Below, piece after piece: positions 8,705 to 18,329 of a stretch of 64,000 nucleotides of DNA. Positions within the stretch are counted from its first letter, which is position 1. Every line of letters starts with the position of its first letter. Position numbers and translations under genes: made by a program. Below the pieces are notes generated by a model, which was not told the origin of the DNA, ran no database searches, and was given only the letters and a program-made list of their open reading frames with translations. The DNA lies in assembly GCA_903878085.1 (NCBI GenBank), contig CAIRGJ010000012.1, positions 62,001 through 126,000 of the forward strand, given 5' to 3'. The stretch comes from an uncultured Hyphomicrobiales bacterium (GTDB lineage Bacteria; Pseudomonadota; Alphaproteobacteria; Rhizobiales; Xanthobacteraceae).

Positions 8705-8852
8705 CGTGGCCTAAACAGGCTCCTGGACCCATTCCTCGCCTTGCGGGCGTGGACAGGGCGAAGTTCCCTTGCCCCTGCCCTTGCCCATTGGCTATAGCCT
8801 GAGCCAGTGGCCCAAGGATCCGTTTCATTTGGCCGCTTTTAGGGATCAAACG

Positions 8853-11120
8853 ATGCGTGGCGCGCTTGGCGGCCCGCGCGTGCTGCTCCGCCGGCTTCGC
8901 GAAGTCATGGCGGAGCCGGTCAGCGCGCAGGATCGTCTCGACAAGGTAGTCGTCCTGATCGCCGCCAACATGGTGGCGGAGGTTTGCTCTGTCTACGTTT
9001 TACGCGTGGACGGAACCCTTGAGCTATACGCCACCGAAGGCCTGAAGCGCGAAGCCGTCCACGAAACCGTGCTGAAGGCCGACGAAGGCCTGGTCGGCCT
9101 GGTCGCCAGCGAGGCCAATCCGATCAACCTGTCGGACGCCCAGAACCACCCGGCCTTCTCGTTCCGGCCGGAAACCGGCGAAGAAATCTACCACTCTTTC
9201 CTCGGCGTGCCGGTACTGCGCGCCGGCAATACGCTCGGCGTGCTGACGGTGCAGAACCGCGCCCGCCGTACTTACACCGAGGAAGAAGAAGAGGCGCTGC
9301 AAACCACGGCGATGGTGCTCGCCGAGATGATCGCCTCGGGCGAGTTGTCGTCCATTGCCCGCCCCGGCGCCGAGCCTGCTGCGCGCCATGCGATGCATGT
9401 CACCGGCATGTCTTTGTCCGACGGCATTGCGCTCGGCCACGTCGTGCTGCACGAGCCGCGTGTGGTGATCACAAATGTGATCGCCGACGACGTGCCACGC
9501 GAGCTCAAGCGACTCGACACCGCTATTACCACCATGCGCGCCGATCTCGACCGCATGGTCGAGCATCGCGACGTCGCCGACGGCGGCGAGCACCGCGACG
9601 TCCTCGAAGCCTATCGCATGTTCTCCTACGACCAGGGCTGGCTGCACAAAATCCGTGAAGCCGTGACCACCGGCCTGACCGCCGAAGCCGGTGTCGAGCG
9701 CGTGCAGTCCGATACCCGGGCGCGGATGTTACGAGCGTCCGATCCATACCTACGTGATCGTCTTCATGATCTCGACGACCTGGCCAACCGCCTGATGCGG
9801 GTGCTGATGGGTCAGGATCATGCGCCGGGCAGAGAGCAACTGCCGGACAACGCCATCGTGGTGGCGCGCTCGATGGGCCCGGCGGCGCTGCTCGATTACG
9901 ACCGCAAGAAGCTGCGCGGCCTGATCCTGGAGGAAGGCGGCCCGACTTCGCATGTCTCGATCGTCGCACGCGCGCTCGGCATTCCGGCGGTCGGCGAGAT
10001 CGAGAATGCCACCGGCTTGGTCGAGCCCGGCGACGCCATCATCGTCGACGGCGCGACCGGCCAAGTGCACATGCGGCCACGCCAGGACATCCAGGCCGCC
10101 TATGGCGAACGGGTCAAACTGCGAGCCCGCCGGCAGGCGCAATACCGCGCCTTGCGCGACCGGCCTTGCATCACCAAAGACGGCGAGAAGATCACGCTGA
10201 TGATCAATGCCGGCCTGATGATCGATATGCCGCACCTGGAGGAAACCGGTGCTGCCGGCATCGGTCTATTCCGGACCGAGCTGCAGTTCATGGTGGCCGA
10301 TACGCTGCCGCGCGTCGGCGAACAACTCGCGTTGTATCGCTCCGTGCTCGATGCCGCGGCAAAAAAGCCGGTGACCTTCCGCACGCTGGATATCGGCGGC
10401 GACAAGGTGCTGCCCTATATGCGCAACTTCGAGGAGGAGAATCCCGCGCTCGGCTGGCGCGCTATCCGCCTCGGGCTCGACCGGCCGGGTCTGCTGCGCA
10501 GCCAGGTGCGCGCGATGCTGCGCGCCGCCGGCGGCCGCGAATTGCGGGTCATGTTCCCGATGATCGCCACGGTGGAGGAATTCGACAGGGCCAAGGCTTT
10601 GGTCGAGGTCGAGCTCACGCATCTGCGCCGGCACGGCCATGCGCTGCCCGAGCGGGTGCAAATCGGCACCATGCTCGAGGTGCCGTCGCTGCTGTTCCAG
10701 CTCGACGAATTGCTTGAGCGGGTGGATTTCCTGTCGGTCGGCTCCAACGATTTGATGCAGTTCCTCTACGCCGCCGACCGCGGCAACGCCCGCGTCGCGG
10801 AGCGGTTCGATGTGTTGTCGACGCCGGTGCTGCGCGCGCTCAAGGAGGTCGCCGACAAGGCCCGCAAGCACGACAAGCCGGTGGCGCTGTGCGGCGAACT
10901 GGCCTCGCAGCCGATCGGCGCGCTGGCACTGGCCATCATCGGCTATCGCGCGCTGTCGCTGTCGCCGTCGGCGATCGGCCCGGTAAAGGCGTTGCTGCTC
11001 GACCTCGACTGCAAGAAGGCCGCGGCGGAAATCCTGCCGTTCCTCGATCAGCCGGTCGGCAGCGTATCGATCCGCCACAAGCTCGAGGGCTTCGCGGCGG
11101 CCGAGGGACTTCAGCTTTGA
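8853..11120 (+). CDS. ptsP: Phosphoenolpyruvate-protein phosphotransferase PtsP (enzyme I-Ntr)
   Basis: PtsP starts the nitrogen phosphotransfer cascade (EI-Ntr to NPr to EIIA-Ntr), which controls potassium, nitrogen and carbon-storage responses. The 755-residue protein has an N-terminal GAF domain (about 25-165), the enzyme I N-terminal domain, the phosphohistidine segment [12 protein letters not shown] with His367, and the PEP-binding TIM barrel with [17 protein letters not shown] and Cys680 in ALCGELAS. The ATG at 8853 with AGGGA upstream is preferred over an in-frame TTG at 8769. Its stop overlaps the prfA TTG start as TTGA, so the two are translationally coupled. Confidence 0.95.
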   Translation: MRGALGGPRVLLRRLREVMAEPVSAQDRLDKVVVLIAANMVAEVCSVYVLRVDGTLELYATEGLKREAVHETVLKADEGLVGLVASEANPINLSDAQNHPAFSFRPETGEEIYHSFLGVPVLRAGNTLGVLTVQNRARRTYTEEEEEALQTTAMVLAEMIASGELSSIARPGAEPAARHAMHVTGMSLSDGIALGHVVLHEPRVVITNVIADDVPRELKRLDTAITTMRADLDRMVEHRDVADGGEHRDVLEAYRMFSYDQGWLHKIREAVTTGLTAEAGVERVQSDTRARMLRASDPYLRDRLHDLDDLANRLMRVLMGQDHAPGREQLPDNAIVVARSMGPAALLDYDRKKLRGLILEEGGPTSHVSIVARALGIPAVGEIENATGLVEPGDAIIVDGATGQVHMRPRQDIQAAYGERVKLRARRQAQYRALRDRPCITKDGEKITLMINAGLMIDMPHLEETGAAGIGLFRTELQFMVADTLPRVGEQLALYRSVLDAAAKKPVTFRTLDIGGDKVLPYMRNFEEENPALGWRAIRLGLDRPGLLRSQVRAMLRAAGGRELRVMFPMIATVEEFDRAKALVEVELTHLRRHGHALPERVQIGTMLEVPSLLFQLDELLERVDFLSVGSNDLMQFLYAADRGNARVAERFDVLSTPVLRALKEVADKARKHDKPVALCGELASQPIGALALAIIGYRALSLSPSAIGPVKALLLDLDCKKAAAEILPFLDQPVGSVSIRHKLEGFAAAEGLQL

Positions 11121-12199
11121 TCGCACTTCCGCAACATCGCCTCGACGCCCTGCTCTCGCGCCACTCGATGGTGGAAAATGAGCTCGCCAGCGGGCTCGGC
11201 ACCGACGCTTACGTCAAGCTGTCGCGCGAATTCTCCGACCTCGGCCCGGTGATCGAGGCGATCAAGGCCTACCGCGCCGTCACCTCTGAACTCGCCGACC
11301 TCGATGCGCTGATTGCCGATCCCGGCAATGATGCCGAGATGCGCCAGATGGCGGAGGCCGACAAGCCCGCTTTGCAGGCGCAGTTGGAAAAGCTCGAACA
11401 TCAGATCCGTCTCGCGTTGATCCCCAAAGACGCGATGGACGATCACGACGCCATTCTCGAAATCCGCGCCGGCACCGGCGGCGACGAAGCCGCGCTATTC
11501 GCCGGCGATCTGTTCCGCATGTACGAGCGCTACGCCGCCAAGCAGGGCTGGAAGACCGAAGTGCTGTCAACGAGCGAGGGCTCCAAAGGCGGCCTCAAGG
11601 AAGTCATCGCCGAAGTGCACGGCCGCGGTGTGTTCGCCAAGCTGAAATTCGAATCCGGTGTGCATCGCGTGCAGCGGGTGCCCGACACCGAAACTCAAGG
11701 GCGCACCCACACCTCGGCCGCCACTGTCGCGGTGCTGCCAGAAGTCGAAGACGTAGATATTCAGATCAAGGATGACGATCTCAAGATCGACACCATGCGC
11801 GCACAAGGCGCCGGCGGTCAGCACGTCAACAAGACCGAATCCGCCATCCGCATCACCCATATCCCGACCAACACCATCGTCTTTGTGCAGGAAGATCGCT
11901 CGCAGCATAAGAACAAGGCCAAGGCCTTGAAGATGCTGCGCGCCAAGCTCTATGACGCACAGCGCAGCAAGCTCGACGCCGAGCGTGCGGCGGACCGGCG
12001 CGGCCAGATCGGCTCGGGCGACCGCTCCGAGCGCATCCGTACCTATAATTATCCGCAGGGTCGCGTCACCGACCACCGCATCAACCTGACGCTCTACAAG
12101 TTGCCGGCGGTGATGGAAGGCGAAGCGCTGCACGAACTGATCGACGCGTTGATCACCGAACATCAGGCCGAACTGCTGGCGGCAGAAGGCGCGACGTGA
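11117..12199 (+). CDS. prfA: Peptide chain release factor 1
   Basis: RF1 reads UAA and UAG and triggers peptide release. The 360-residue protein has the GGQ motif at residues 233-235 ([13 protein letters not shown]), the same numbering as in E. coli. The predicted start is a TTG overlapping the ptsP stop, because the N-terminus from there ([15 protein letters not shown]) aligns with the family; the next ATG at 11168 would lose part of helix 1. It overlaps prmC, whose product methylates the GGQ glutamine of this protein, by four bases. Confidence 0.97.
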   Translation: MIALPQHRLDALLSRHSMVENELASGLGTDAYVKLSREFSDLGPVIEAIKAYRAVTSELADLDALIADPGNDAEMRQMAEADKPALQAQLEKLEHQIRLALIPKDAMDDHDAILEIRAGTGGDEAALFAGDLFRMYERYAAKQGWKTEVLSTSEGSKGGLKEVIAEVHGRGVFAKLKFESGVHRVQRVPDTETQGRTHTSAATVAVLPEVEDVDIQIKDDDLKIDTMRAQGAGGQHVNKTESAIRITHIPTNTIVFVQEDRSQHKNKAKALKMLRAKLYDAQRSKLDAERAADRRGQIGSGDRSERIRTYNYPQGRVTDHRINLTLYKLPAVMEGEALHELIDALITEHQAELLAAEGAT

Positions 12200-13110
12200 T
12201 CGGGGTCGTCCCTGGACTGAAGGCCGGCGCAACACTGTCCGAGACGCTGCGCATGGTGGCGCAGACGTTTCGCATCGGCGGAATCGAATCGGCGGAGGCC
12301 GATGCCCGCCTGCTCGTCGGTCACGCCATGCACCTCGACCGCACCCAACTGCTGGTGGAGTCCAATGGGCTGCTTGAGGCGCGCGAGGTCGAAGCCGTCT
12401 CGGCGCTCGCGGCCCGCAGGCTCAGGCACGAGCCGGTCGCCCGCATCCTCGGCACCAAGGAATTCTGGAGCCTGCAACTGGCAATCAGCGACGCCGTGCT
12501 GGTGCCGCGACCCGACACCGAGACCGTGGTCGAGACCGCTTTGGATTTCATCGGCCGCGGCGGCTTGCGCATGGAGCCGTTGCGCATTCTGGATATCGGC
12601 ACCGGATCGGGCGCGCTGCTGCTGGCGCTGCTGACCGAGTTGCCGAATGCGCGTGGCACGGCGACCGATATCAGCGCCGCGGCTTTGGACATCGCGCGCG
12701 GCAATGCCGAACGCCTCGGCCTCGCGTCGCGCTGCACCTTCGTCGAATGCAATATCGCCGACGGCGTGGCAGGCCCGTTCGACCTGATCGTGTCCAACCC
12801 GCCCTATATTGCGCATAGCGATATCGCCACGCTCGAGCCGGAGGTGCGCGACTACGACCCCGGCATTGCGCTCGATGGCGGCAAGGATGGCCTCGACTAC
12901 TATCGCGCCATTGCCCGGGACGCCCGCCGTCTGCTGGCGGACGGCGGCCGCTTGATCGTGGAACTGGGCGCGGGCCAGGAGCCTGCGGTTCGCACGCTGT
13001 TAACCGAGGCCGGCATGACGGTAGACGCTCCGCTAAACGATCTGGCTGGCATTGCCCGCGTGCTCGGCGCAGCGTTTGGGCCTGAAAACCGGGCTAAAAG
13101 CGCCCCATGA
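12196..13110 (+). CDS. prmC: Peptide chain release factor N5-glutamine methyltransferase PrmC (HemK)
   Basis: PrmC methylates the GGQ glutamine of release factors, which raises termination efficiency. The 304-residue protein has an N-terminal helical domain, SAM motif [15 protein letters not shown] and the catalytic SNPPYI motif that holds the target glutamine. The start is GTG at 12196, overlapping the prfA stop (GTGA). The C-terminus, rich in basic residues ([10 protein letters not shown]), runs slightly past the usual end. It is the last gene of the ptsP-prfA-prmC run. Confidence 0.96.
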   Translation: MIGVVPGLKAGATLSETLRMVAQTFRIGGIESAEADARLLVGHAMHLDRTQLLVESNGLLEAREVEAVSALAARRLRHEPVARILGTKEFWSLQLAISDAVLVPRPDTETVVETALDFIGRGGLRMEPLRILDIGTGSGALLLALLTELPNARGTATDISAAALDIARGNAERLGLASRCTFVECNIADGVAGPFDLIVSNPPYIAHSDIATLEPEVRDYDPGIALDGGKDGLDYYRAIARDARRLLADGGRLIVELGAGQEPAVRTLLTEAGMTVDAPLNDLAGIARVLGAAFGPENRAKSAP

Positions 13111-13637
13111 TCATGTCGCATTGCGACTTGGCGAAAAGCGCAGGGCGGTGTTTAAATTGAAAAAACCTCTTGGAATGTGGGCCGGAAACGACTAGCTTTC
13201 GGTAACGGAATCGACCCGGACGGGTGCATCGCCACGAAACCCCGGAGCCAAGACGCTCTGTGAGGCGGCGGCGCAAAGCCGATGACGAAGAGCCGAAAAA
13301 GACGGCAATCGAAATCGAACAAATACGGGTTTGGATGCTTCACCGATTGGGCGCATCAAAATTTTATGCTTAGCGAGATGCGCGTAACGAGAGGTTGGCA
13401 ACGCTGCGGCAAGTCCGCAGCCAAATTTGCAACCATGGGGTTGCTGTAGCAATCGCGAAACAAGAATCGAAAACGTATCGAACATTCGCGCGGACAACTG
13501 ACGTCCCGATTGGGCGTCTTCTCAGGTCCGGCCGCGCAGTGAATTTCGTTTGAACTCAAGGCTACTCACTTAGTGCACCTCACTCGGCGGCAAGCGCTGC
13601 AACAAAACGAAGCGAAAGGTCTGCGAAAAGGCACATC
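13111..13637. other. 527 bp leader/intergenic region ahead of the DUF4167 gene
   Basis: No convincing gene lies here. Overlapping minus-strand frames of 60-100 codons have no ribosome-binding site or recognisable family. The stretch is less GC-rich than its neighbours. It holds a hairpin at 13403-13421 (GCTGCGG with CCGCAGC, 5 nt loop) inside an outer GGTTG/CAACC pair (13393-13397 with 13430-13434), which may be a structured 5' leader. A promoter for the DUF4167 gene must lie here or further upstream, but I cannot place it. Confidence 0.5.
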
Positions 13638-14477
13638 ATGAGAAACGGTCAAAAGCGCATGCGGGGACGCAGCAACAATAACAATAATAACAACAACAAT
13701 AATAACAACTTCCGCAAAAGTCAGAACCCATTGACGCGGGTTTACGAGTCGAACGGACCCGACGTAAAAATCCGCGGCACCGCCTCGCACATCGCCGAGA
13801 AATATATCCAGCTCGCGCGCGACTCGCAGAGCTCCGGCGATCCGGTGGCGGCCGAAAATTACTATCAGCACGCCGAACATTATTTCCGCTTGATCGCGAC
13901 CGCGCAGGAGCAGTTCCGCCAGCAGAACCCCAACTACACCAGCCCGCCGAACCCGCAGGGCCAGAACACGCCGCAGGGCGCCGCCGACGACAACTTCGAC
14001 GACGACGATGACGGCCAGCCCTTCGCCGGTCAGAACGAACCGGGCTTCGCGCCGCAGCCGCCGGTGCCGCAAGCGCAGCCTTACTTGCCGCGCGATGCGC
14101 AGCCGTTCCCGCCGCGCGATCAGCACCAGCCGCGGCCGCAACACCACCAGCCGCAACATCAGCCCCAGCCGCAGCGCCAGCCTTACGTGCAGCCGAACCA
14201 GGGCGTCACGAGCACGCCCGACGTAAACGCGTTGCCGGCCTTCATCACCGGCGGCGGCCAGCCGCAGCCCGATATCGGCGCCAATGTTGGTCAGGCCGAA
14301 GGGCCGAACGGCCAGGATCAGGGCGACCGCCAGGATCGTTTCGGACATCGCCGGCGTCGGCGTCATCGCCCGGGCGGCGGCTTTCAGCGTCCGGATAATT
14401 TCGGCAATGTCAGCCCGCAAGGTGCAGCGCCATCTATCCCGAGCGAAGGCGGCGACGGCCCCGGTCAGCCGGACTGA
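13638..14477 (+). CDS. DUF4167 protein with poly-Asn tract and disordered Pro/Gln-rich tail
   Basis: A 279-residue protein with the DUF4167 core: residues 29-95 include NPLTRVYESNGPDVKIRGTA, AEKYIQLARD and AENYYQHAEHYFRL. Before it come a basic start (MRNGQKRMRGRS) and twelve consecutive Asn (residues 13-24). After it, the chain is low-complexity: an Asp run near 117-121, long Pro/Gln/His-rich stretches and a basic RRRRHRPGG segment. This layout suggests an RNA- or nucleoprotein-binding, largely disordered protein. The function of the family is not established. DUF4167 genes commonly follow prmC in Hyphomicrobiales. Confidence 0.9.
   Translation: MRNGQKRMRGRSNNNNNNNNNNNNFRKSQNPLTRVYESNGPDVKIRGTASHIAEKYIQLARDSQSSGDPVAAENYYQHAEHYFRLIATAQEQFRQQNPNYTSPPNPQGQNTPQGAADDNFDDDDDGQPFAGQNEPGFAPQPPVPQAQPYLPRDAQPFPPRDQHQPRPQHHQPQHQPQPQRQPYVQPNQGVTSTPDVNALPAFITGGGQPQPDIGANVGQAEGPNGQDQGDRQDRFGHRRRRRHRPGGGFQRPDNFGNVSPQGAAPSIPSEGGDGPGQPD
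13671..13709 (+). repeat. AAC/AAT trinucleotide repeat encoding poly-Asn
   Basis: Twelve in-frame Asn codons, mixing AAC and AAT, follow the AGC at codon 12 of the DUF4167 gene. The tract is very AT-rich in a GC-rich gene. Slippage by whole triplets would change tract length without breaking the frame. Confidence 0.85.
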
Positions 14478-14483
14478 CCGCGC

Positions 14484-15245
14484 TCAATCTCTATGGATCT
14501 GAAAGGCACGCACCGCACCACCCGGTGACGGCGTCAGCACCGGCTCGAGCGCCGGCACCAGCCGCCGCTTTTCGCGGCGCGCCGGGATCGCGCGATAGAC
14601 CTGCTTGGTCGCTTCGACCAGGTGCACGCCCGCGAACGGCGCCGACAGCGTCGCGCCGGTGCGCTCCCACGCCACCGCCGAACGCAGAAACCAGCCGCGC
14701 GCGATCGGCGGCACGTAGAGCGCTTCGCTCCAGCCGGTCGGCGTGAACCAAGTCTCGCGCAACAACTGATTGATCTGCGTGCGCGAATAGGGCCGGCCGT
14801 GACCGAATGGCGTTGTGTCCATGCGCGCCCACAGGCCGCGCCGGTTCGGCACCACCGCCAGCAGCCGTCCGCCCGCGGCCAGCACCCGCCACACTTCGCG
14901 CAACAACGTCGCCGGGTCGTTGGTCATTTCCAGACCATGCACCAGCAACACGCGGTCGACCGCGTTATCGGGCAGCGGCAAATCGTTTTCATCGACCAGC
15001 GCCGACAGCGCCGGCTTCGAGGTCGGCCATTTCACCACGCCCTGTCCCGCCGGCATGAAGGCCAGGCAGCGCTCGGCCTCCTCGCGGAACAGACCGAGAT
15101 AGGGCGTGGCATAGCCGATGCCGAGCACGCGCTGGCCGGCGGCGTCGCGCCACAGGCTGCGAATGCCACGACCGACGAAGCGGCGAGCCACCACGCCGAG
15201 GCGCTGGCCATAGAAGTTGCGCAGGTCCACAACATCGATCGACAT
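14484..15245 (-). CDS. Class I SAM-dependent methyltransferase (Methyltransf_11 type)
   Basis: A 253-residue protein with a degenerate SAM motif I (VLGIGYATPYLGLF), the typical central segment LPLPDNAVDRVLLVHGLE and the post-motif LREVWRVLAAGGRLLAVVPNR. This arrangement matches alphaproteobacterial methyltransferases of unknown substrate that commonly lie next to gloB. It diverges from gloB, with about 115 bp between start codons, and converges on the DUF4167 gene. The substrate cannot be inferred. Confidence 0.85.
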   Translation of the reverse strand: MSIDVVDLRNFYGQRLGVVARRFVGRGIRSLWRDAAGQRVLGIGYATPYLGLFREEAERCLAFMPAGQGVVKWPTSKPALSALVDENDLPLPDNAVDRVLLVHGLEMTNDPATLLREVWRVLAAGGRLLAVVPNRRGLWARMDTTPFGHGRPYSRTQINQLLRETWFTPTGWSEALYVPPIARGWFLRSAVAWERTGATLSAPFAGVHLVEATKQVYRAIPARREKRRLVPALEPVLTPSPGGAVRAFQIHRD

Positions 15246-15360
15246 GGAGCAAAACTACCATGAAACGATTAGCTAAAGCGTATCGCCGGCCAGGCCGGGC
15301 GTGTCGGGCGGTTCGCCCGCATGATACGGTTAACGCGCCATTCTGAAGAGGATTGAGACC

Positions 15361-16128
15361 ATGCCCGCGGAAATCCGCCTGTTTCGCTGCCGATCCGACA
15401 ATTACGGAGTGCTGCTGCATGACCCGGAGACCGGCGCCACCGCCTCGATCGACGCCCCGGAAGCAGCCCCGATCGAGGCCGCATTGAAGGCGACCGGCTG
15501 GAAGCTGACGGACATTCTCGTCACCCACCATCATGCCGACCACACCGACGGCATCCAGGAACTCAAGGACAAATACAAATGCCGCGTGGTGGCCCCGAGC
15601 GCGGAAGCCGACAAGATTCCGGGCGTGGACCAAGCTGTGCGCGAAGGCGACAAAGTGACGGTCGGCAAATTGACCGCCAATGTGATCGAGACGCCGGGCC
15701 ACACCAGCGGCCACATTGCCTATTGGTTTCACGCCAACAAGCTCGCCTTCGTCGGCGACACGCTGTTCGCGATCGGCTGCGGCCGCGTCATCGAGGGCAC
15801 GCCGGGGATGATGTGGCGCTCGCTGCTGAAGCTGCGCGATTTGCCGGACGACACCAAAATCTATTGCGGGCACGAATACTCCGCGGCCAACATCAAATTC
15901 GCCAAGACAATCGAACCGGACAACAAGGCGCTGGCCGCCCGCGAGGCGCAGACAACCCAGCAGCTTGCGAAAGGCGAGCCGACGATTCCCGTCACCATCG
16001 GCGAGGAGAAGCTCGCCAATCCGTTCCTGCGCGCCGATCTGCCGGACGTCGCGGCCGGCATCGGCATGACCGGCAAAGAGGCATCGCAGGTGTTTGCCGA
16101 AATCCGCGCGCGAAAGAACAAGTTCTAG
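15361..16128 (+). CDS. gloB: Hydroxyacylglutathione hydrolase (glyoxalase II)
   Basis: A 255-residue metallo-beta-lactamase-fold enzyme that hydrolyses S-D-lactoylglutathione, the second step of methylglyoxal detoxification. The metal motif THHHADHTDG gives His56, His58, Asp60 and His61; later ligands sit in TPGHTSGHIAY and in YCGHEYS, which is diagnostic for glyoxalase II. The C-terminal substrate domain with NPFLRAD is present. The DUF985 gene starts 2 bp after the stop, so the two are probably one transcript. Confidence 0.95.
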   Translation: MPAEIRLFRCRSDNYGVLLHDPETGATASIDAPEAAPIEAALKATGWKLTDILVTHHHADHTDGIQELKDKYKCRVVAPSAEADKIPGVDQAVREGDKVTVGKLTANVIETPGHTSGHIAYWFHANKLAFVGDTLFAIGCGRVIEGTPGMMWRSLLKLRDLPDDTKIYCGHEYSAANIKFAKTIEPDNKALAAREAQTTQQLAKGEPTIPVTIGEEKLANPFLRADLPDVAAGIGMTGKEASQVFAEIRARKNKF

Positions 16129-16130
16129 CG

Positions 16131-16565
16131 ATGCCTGTTGTCACCGCCGCCGACATCATCGCCAAACTCGAGCTCAAGCCGCATCCGGAGGGCGGGCATT
16201 ACCGCGAAACCTTCCGCGATACCAAGCTGATCGACGGCCGCGCCGCCTCGACGGCGATCCTGTTTCTGCTGGCGCGCGGCGAACGTTCGCACTGGCATCG
16301 CGTCGACGCGGTGGAAATCTGGCACTATCACGCCGGTGCGCCGCTGAAGCTGTCGATCGTCGATGGCTCGACCGAAGAGATCATCCGGCTCGGCGCCGAT
16401 ATTCATGCCGGCGAAATCCCGCAAGTGATGGTGCCGATGCGGGCCTGGCAGGCAGCGACAAGCCTGGGCGACTGGACCCTGGTCGGGTGCACAGTCGCAC
16501 CAGGCTTTACATTCGAAGGCTTCGAACTGGCGCCAGCGGGCTGGGCGCCGGCGAAGTCAGACTAG
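16131..16565 (+). CDS. DUF985 cupin-superfamily protein
   Basis: A 144-residue cupin-like protein with the DUF985 signatures KPHPEGGHYRETF, HWHRVDAVEIWHYHAGAPL and a C-terminal GCTVAPGFTFEGFELA. The histidines of HWHR and WHYH are placed to bind a metal, but the reaction is unknown. It follows gloB by 2 bp and its end overlaps the convergent lysine-rich gene by four bases. A role linked to glyoxalase II is possible only by context. Confidence 0.9.
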   Translation: MPVVTAADIIAKLELKPHPEGGHYRETFRDTKLIDGRAASTAILFLLARGERSHWHRVDAVEIWHYHAGAPLKLSIVDGSTEEIIRLGADIHAGEIPQVMVPMRAWQAATSLGDWTLVGCTVAPGFTFEGFELAPAGWAPAKSD

Positions 16566-16909
16566 AGCCGCTTCTTGCGCGCGCGCGCCGTCGGCGCCCT
16601 TTCAATTCGCCGCCTGAGATCGTTGGCGACCACACCGGCGATCGCCACCGCGGACAGCGCAGCCGTGAGGTATTTCCGTCGATGGGCATCGTTGGTTGCT
16701 ACGGCCGCCTGGCGGACGAAGCGCTGGTAGCGCTTGGTCGCGGCGTCGAGCATCTTGTTCGACTGCTTGAGAACTGCGCGTTCCGCAACCTGGTACAGGC
16801 TCGACGATGCGGCCGGCCTTACGGCCTTCTTCGCGGTTTTCTTGGCGCTATTCTTGGCAGTTTTCTTGGCTGTCTTCTTGCGTGACGTTTTCCGGCGTTT
16901 CGCCATCAT
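16562..16909 (-). CDS. Small protein with histone-H1-like lysine/alanine-rich N-terminus
   Basis: A 115-residue hypothetical protein. Residues 1-35 consist of repeated KKTAKK-type units, like a histone H1 tail. A mixed helical part and a short hydrophobic segment (LTAALSAVAIAGVVA) follow, and the chain ends in basic RRRIERAPTARARKKRL. It could bind nucleic acid, or anchor a membrane-proximal helix with a basic tail; the sequence alone does not decide. Gene 16975-17280 lies upstream on the same strand. The ATG at 16906 (second Met) may be the true start. Confidence 0.75.
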   Translation of the reverse strand: MMAKRRKTSRKKTAKKTAKNSAKKTAKKAVRPAASSSLYQVAERAVLKQSNKMLDAATKRYQRFVRQAAVATNDAHRRKYLTAALSAVAIAGVVANDLRRRIERAPTARARKKRL

Positions 16910-16974
16910 AGGCTCCTAAAAAATTTGGTTTATGGGTGGCCGGTCGACGGGTGAAAATTCCGCTCGCCGGGGCG

Positions 16975-17280
16975 CTAGTCAGTCGCGTGCTTGGTCTTAC
17001 GCGTCACCGCACGTTTGGCTTGTTTGCGCGGCTGCGGCTTGGGCGCCGGCAAAAATTTCAGCGCGCTCGCGACCGCCGACGGCATGGCATCGGCGAAAGC
17101 TTGCGGCACCTTCTTGGCTCCGTTTCTCAGATACTTTTTCGCCCCGGACGAGTTGCGGACCGCGATGCCCGCCAGCGAACCGAGTTCGAAAGCCAGCGTC
17201 GTCGCCAGCTTTGGATTGTCCTGCACAAAGGCCCAAAACAGTTCGACCATCGACTCGGATTTGGCTTTTCTTCGACTCAT
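16975..17280 (-). CDS. Small basic hypothetical protein
   Basis: A 101-residue protein starting MSRRKAKSESMVELFWAF at the ATG at 17280, supported by GGAG ten bases upstream; an ATG at 17331 gives an unlikely extension. The middle (about 15-60) is helical and mildly hydrophobic, and the end is rich in Lys/Arg/Pro (PAPKPQPRKQAKRAVTRKTK). I do not recognise a named family. It is 65 bp upstream of another lysine-rich gene on the same strand, and the two share a basic, alanine-rich composition. Confidence 0.75.
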   Translation of the reverse strand: MSRRKAKSESMVELFWAFVQDNPKLATTLAFELGSLAGIAVRNSSGAKKYLRNGAKKVPQAFADAMPSAVASALKFLPAPKPQPRKQAKRAVTRKTKHATD

Positions 17281-17396
17281 TAAAAAACGCTCCAATCCCC
17301 CGTGAACGGGGAATAATCCCGGCAGCGCCAAAGAGTTCCATGAGGGCTGGCCGCCCCGGCGGTAAACGCGCTAGAACCGAAAAAATTGAAGGGGAA

Positions 17397-18242
17397 ATGC
17401 CAGTGCCATTAACGCTCGACCAAGCCAAAGAAGTTCTCGCGCGCGCCAACCGCATGATCGCCAACGAAGGCGTGCTTGACGCCTTCGGCCACGTCACCAT
17501 GCGGCATCCGACCGACCCCGGCCGCTATCTGATGTCGCGCTCGCGTGGCCCGGAATTGGTGCAGCCCGAGGATATTCACGAGTTCACCCTCGACTCGCAG
17601 ATCATCAAGCCGATCGAGCCGCGTCTTTACGGCGAGCGCGTCATCCATGGCGAGATCTACAAGGCGCGGCCGGAAGTGAATGCGGTTTGCCACCACCATG
17701 CGCCGTCGATTTTGCCGTTCTGCATTTCCGGCATGGAGCTCAAGCCGGTCTATCACCTCGGCGCGACGCTGGGCCCGGCGGTGCCGTTCTGGGACAGCCG
17801 CGACGATTTCGGCGATACCACGCTGATCGTGGCCAAGCCCGAAGAAGGCGCCTCGCTGGCCAAGGCCTTGGGGCCGAACTGGATCGTGCTGATGCGCCGC
17901 CACGGCGCGACCGTCGCCGGCACCACGCTCGAGGAACTGACCTTCCGCACCATCTACACCGCGCGCAACGCCTCGATGCAGATTCAGGCGTATGGCCTCG
18001 GCCATGTCTCGCCGCTCACTGCCGCCGAAACCGAGCTGGCGGGCGAATATAATCTGCGGCCCGGGCCGGTGGCGCGCGCCTGGGAATACTGGTCGGTGCG
18101 GCTCGACAAGGCCGAAGGCAACTGGCGCGCGGCAAAACCCAAGACTTTGCCGAAGAAGCCGGCGAAAGCGGCAACCAAGAAGCGTCCCGTCATCAAGACG
18201 GCAGCCAAGAAGCGCAAGACGAAGGCCAAACGGTCGCGGTGA
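17397..18242 (+). CDS. Class II aldolase/adducin family protein with lysine-rich C-terminal tail
   Basis: A 281-residue protein. Residues 1-245 form a class II aldolase/adducin domain with the metal-binding VCHHHAPS segment and the later RRHGATVAG histidine, used by zinc-dependent sugar-phosphate aldolases and related decarboxylases/dehydratases. The first motif NRMIANEGVLDAFGHVTMR is typical. The last ~35 residues are a KKPAKAATKK-like tail not found in classic aldolases, echoing the two lysine-rich neighbours. The ATG at 17397 follows GAAGGGG. The substrate is unknown; the downstream Bug receptor hints at uptake and breakdown of an organic acid. Confidence 0.85.
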   Translation: MPVPLTLDQAKEVLARANRMIANEGVLDAFGHVTMRHPTDPGRYLMSRSRGPELVQPEDIHEFTLDSQIIKPIEPRLYGERVIHGEIYKARPEVNAVCHHHAPSILPFCISGMELKPVYHLGATLGPAVPFWDSRDDFGDTTLIVAKPEEGASLAKALGPNWIVLMRRHGATVAGTTLEELTFRTIYTARNASMQIQAYGLGHVSPLTAAETELAGEYNLRPGPVARAWEYWSVRLDKAEGNWRAAKPKTLPKKPAKAATKKRPVIKTAAKKRKTKAKRSR

Positions 18243-18329
18243 CCGCACGGCCCTTGCCGCGAAAACAGGATCGGCGATAATGCGGCATGAGCTGCGGGCC
18301 GGCGCGGCGGGACTTTTAGAGGGGCCGTC

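Noticed and set aside
13152-13559. Overlapping minus-strand frames of 60-100 codons before the DUF4167 gene
   Set aside because: No ribosome-binding site, mutual overlap and no family; more likely leader DNA.
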